Assembly: GCF_900110205.1 (NCBI RefSeq)
Contig: NZ_FOCV01000015.1
Location: 62,001-126,000, forward strand
Source of the DNA: Rhizobium tibeticum
Lineage (GTDB): Bacteria; Pseudomonadota; Alphaproteobacteria; Rhizobiales; Rhizobiaceae
Direction of reading: 5' to 3'
DNA: 64,000 bases
A model generated the notes under the pieces. That model saw only the letters and a program-made list of their open reading frames with translations. It had not been told where the DNA came from and searched no databases. Made by a program: the position numbers and the translations under genes. Below, piece after piece: positions 62,840 to 64,000 of this stretch (the stretch's first letter is position 1; every line of letters starts with the position of its first letter).

Positions 62840-63507
62840 GCTGCGCTTCCTTTTCTGATGTTTGTGGCTGATCGTACAGACCACGTTCTATCATCAGCTC
62901 GAAGCGCAGCACCCTGGTCGCTGCTGCCAGATATAGGGCCCAAGCCGAATATCCCATCTGACTCAGTTTTGGTGCCGTTTTGATCATGTCTGGCCGATCG
63001 GTCGGCTTGTCGAAAATCGCGTTTTTCACGGCCACGCATTCGGCGCTTCAAAAGATCCAGCTTGGAATCCTTGTCGCACCAGGCGCGGTTTTGTCGCAAG
63101 TATCGGCTGCCGCCACCGATTATATTCGCCGGGATGCGGATATTGGCATCTGCGAGGACGGCAAGGGAGGTTCTCCGATAGACCCAAAGGTAGATGCAAT
63201 GTTCGACCACGCCTCGATTGGCATCGGTGACATAGATCGGCGCAACAACCGGAACAGGACGGCGGGTCCCGGGCTCCGGCAAGCGATCGAGGCCCGCGCT
63301 GCAGTGCTCCGACCACAGACAATGAGGCTGACGAGTTCGAAACGAATGGTTATGAAGAGGAGAAGATGCTGCCTGCCGGAAATCCGGTCTCGTCGAGACC
63401 ATCTTCGGAATTTCGGAGCCGACTGGTGTCTTCGCCCACTTGAGGCCGAAGCATCTGGCAAAGGCGATGGCCGGCGCATCAAGAACGAGCATTTTTGAAG
63501 GAAGAGC
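62840..63507. other. Region without a confident gene
   Basis: Overlapping frames on both strands (62980-63498 plus, 62836-63546 minus) have no family features and no good start. It may include the upstream noncoding end of the IS110 copy. Confidence 0.4.
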
Positions 63508-63669
63508 ATGAACACCGCATTTCAGGTCAAGCTTCTGAAGGACCATCGCACCTTGGCACGACAGAAACTGACGACCCTTAGCCCAGACGATTCCAAGCGT
63601 CCGCTCTATGAGAAGCGTATCGCCGAACTCGACGAAAAGATCGCGGCTCTCGGCGGAGACCGGAACTAG
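63508..63669 (+). CDS. Small hypothetical protein, 53 residues
   Basis: The product is highly charged (MNTAFQVKLLKDHRTLARQK, YEKRIAELDEKIAALGGD) and helical, with a coiled-coil like end. AGGAAGAGC just before ATG 63508 supports the start. Function unknown. Confidence 0.62.
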   Translation: MNTAFQVKLLKDHRTLARQKLTTLSPDDSKRPLYEKRIAELDEKIAALGGDRN

Positions 63670-64000
63670 CTCCGTTCGCCATCAAACCTGATGACCAGCG
63701 ATTGCCACCGTTTTCCTGACAAATGACAAGGCCGTCGCAGCAAAAGCACGGTCCTTGCCGCGGCCTCAAAAAGAAATCCGGTGGACTTAAATACCGGAAC
63801 GCTGAGCGGGAACAGGACCGTCGACCACCGATACCACCCGCGTTTTCCCATTCGGGATCGAGCGGGAACCCTTCGCACTTGCCCTCCACGAAAAGTGCTT
63901 TTGGCAACTCAAACGACACGAAGGATAGGTTTGCGCGGCTGGGAACTGAACATCGCTCTCGCCGCATCCGCCTCGATAAGCCACCGATCGTTCGTGCCGA
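63670..64000. other. Right edge, no supported gene
   Basis: Minus-strand frames are open but have no recognised features or start sites. A gene entering from the right cannot be excluded. Confidence 0.3.

Noticed and set aside
62836..63546. Minus-strand frame of 236 codons and the plus-strand frame at 62980-63498
   Set aside because: They overlap each other, lack good starts and show no family features; the minus frame also runs into the IS110 start.

Overview
The window looks like an accessory replicon or genomic island of a rhizobial alphaproteobacterium (Rhizobium/Sinorhizobium-like). The signs are ExoY-, ExoF- and ExoP-type exopolysaccharide proteins, SyrA/ExoX-like small membrane proteins, several DUF982 proteins, DUF6429, IS66 and IS110 elements, and generally GC-rich coding sequence. 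No rRNA, tRNA or CRISPR array was recognised. The assignment rests on gene content and was not tested by any search.

Region 1 (1-21 kb) is a Wzx/Wzy-type exopolysaccharide locus. It holds a flippase, a polymerase, an ExoP-like chain-length regulator with a degenerate P-loop, an ExoF-like outer membrane export protein, an ExoY-like initiating sugar transferase, several glycosyltransferases (one a GT4-GT2 fusion), UDP-glucose dehydrogenase, a Tat-exported GH16 glycanase, an epimerase/dehydratase translationally coupled to a GMC oxidoreductase, and two SyrA/ExoX-like small membrane proteins that may tune output.

Region 2 (21-28.7 kb) is a signalling module: an operon of a 1256-residue FecR-TPR-beta-barrel protein and a CHASE2 class III nucleotide cyclase. 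Divergent from it is a small three-helix membrane protein with a DxKA motif like the Pycsar TM effectors. Related gene remnants lie on both sides in the same orientation.

Region 3 (28.9-42.8 kb) is a second surface polysaccharide cluster, of the ABC-transporter type: Wzm, Wzt with a C-terminal extension, a FkbM methyltransferase, several GT2/GT4 enzymes, UDP-GlcNAc 2-epimerase, a large membrane protein, a flippase-like membrane protein, and GDP-mannose dehydratase plus GDP-fucose synthase. Most genes are separated by only a few bases or overlap as ATGA. Part of it (about 35.5-38.9 kb) is visibly richer in A+T, which suggests transfer.

Region 4 (43-64 kb) is a mobile-element graveyard with many small genes. 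An IS66-family element (about 44966-51108, carrying a DUF6429 gene) is interrupted inside tnpB by a 3.4-kb serine-recombinase island (47067-50449). An IS1111-group element (53796-55354) is inserted in the transposase gene of another IS110-type element. Between the elements are a nucleotidyltransferase-HEPN gene flanked by a partial duplication, tiny membrane proteins with strong ribosome binding sites, three DUF982 genes, a phytanoyl-CoA-dioxygenase-like gene and further IS fragments.
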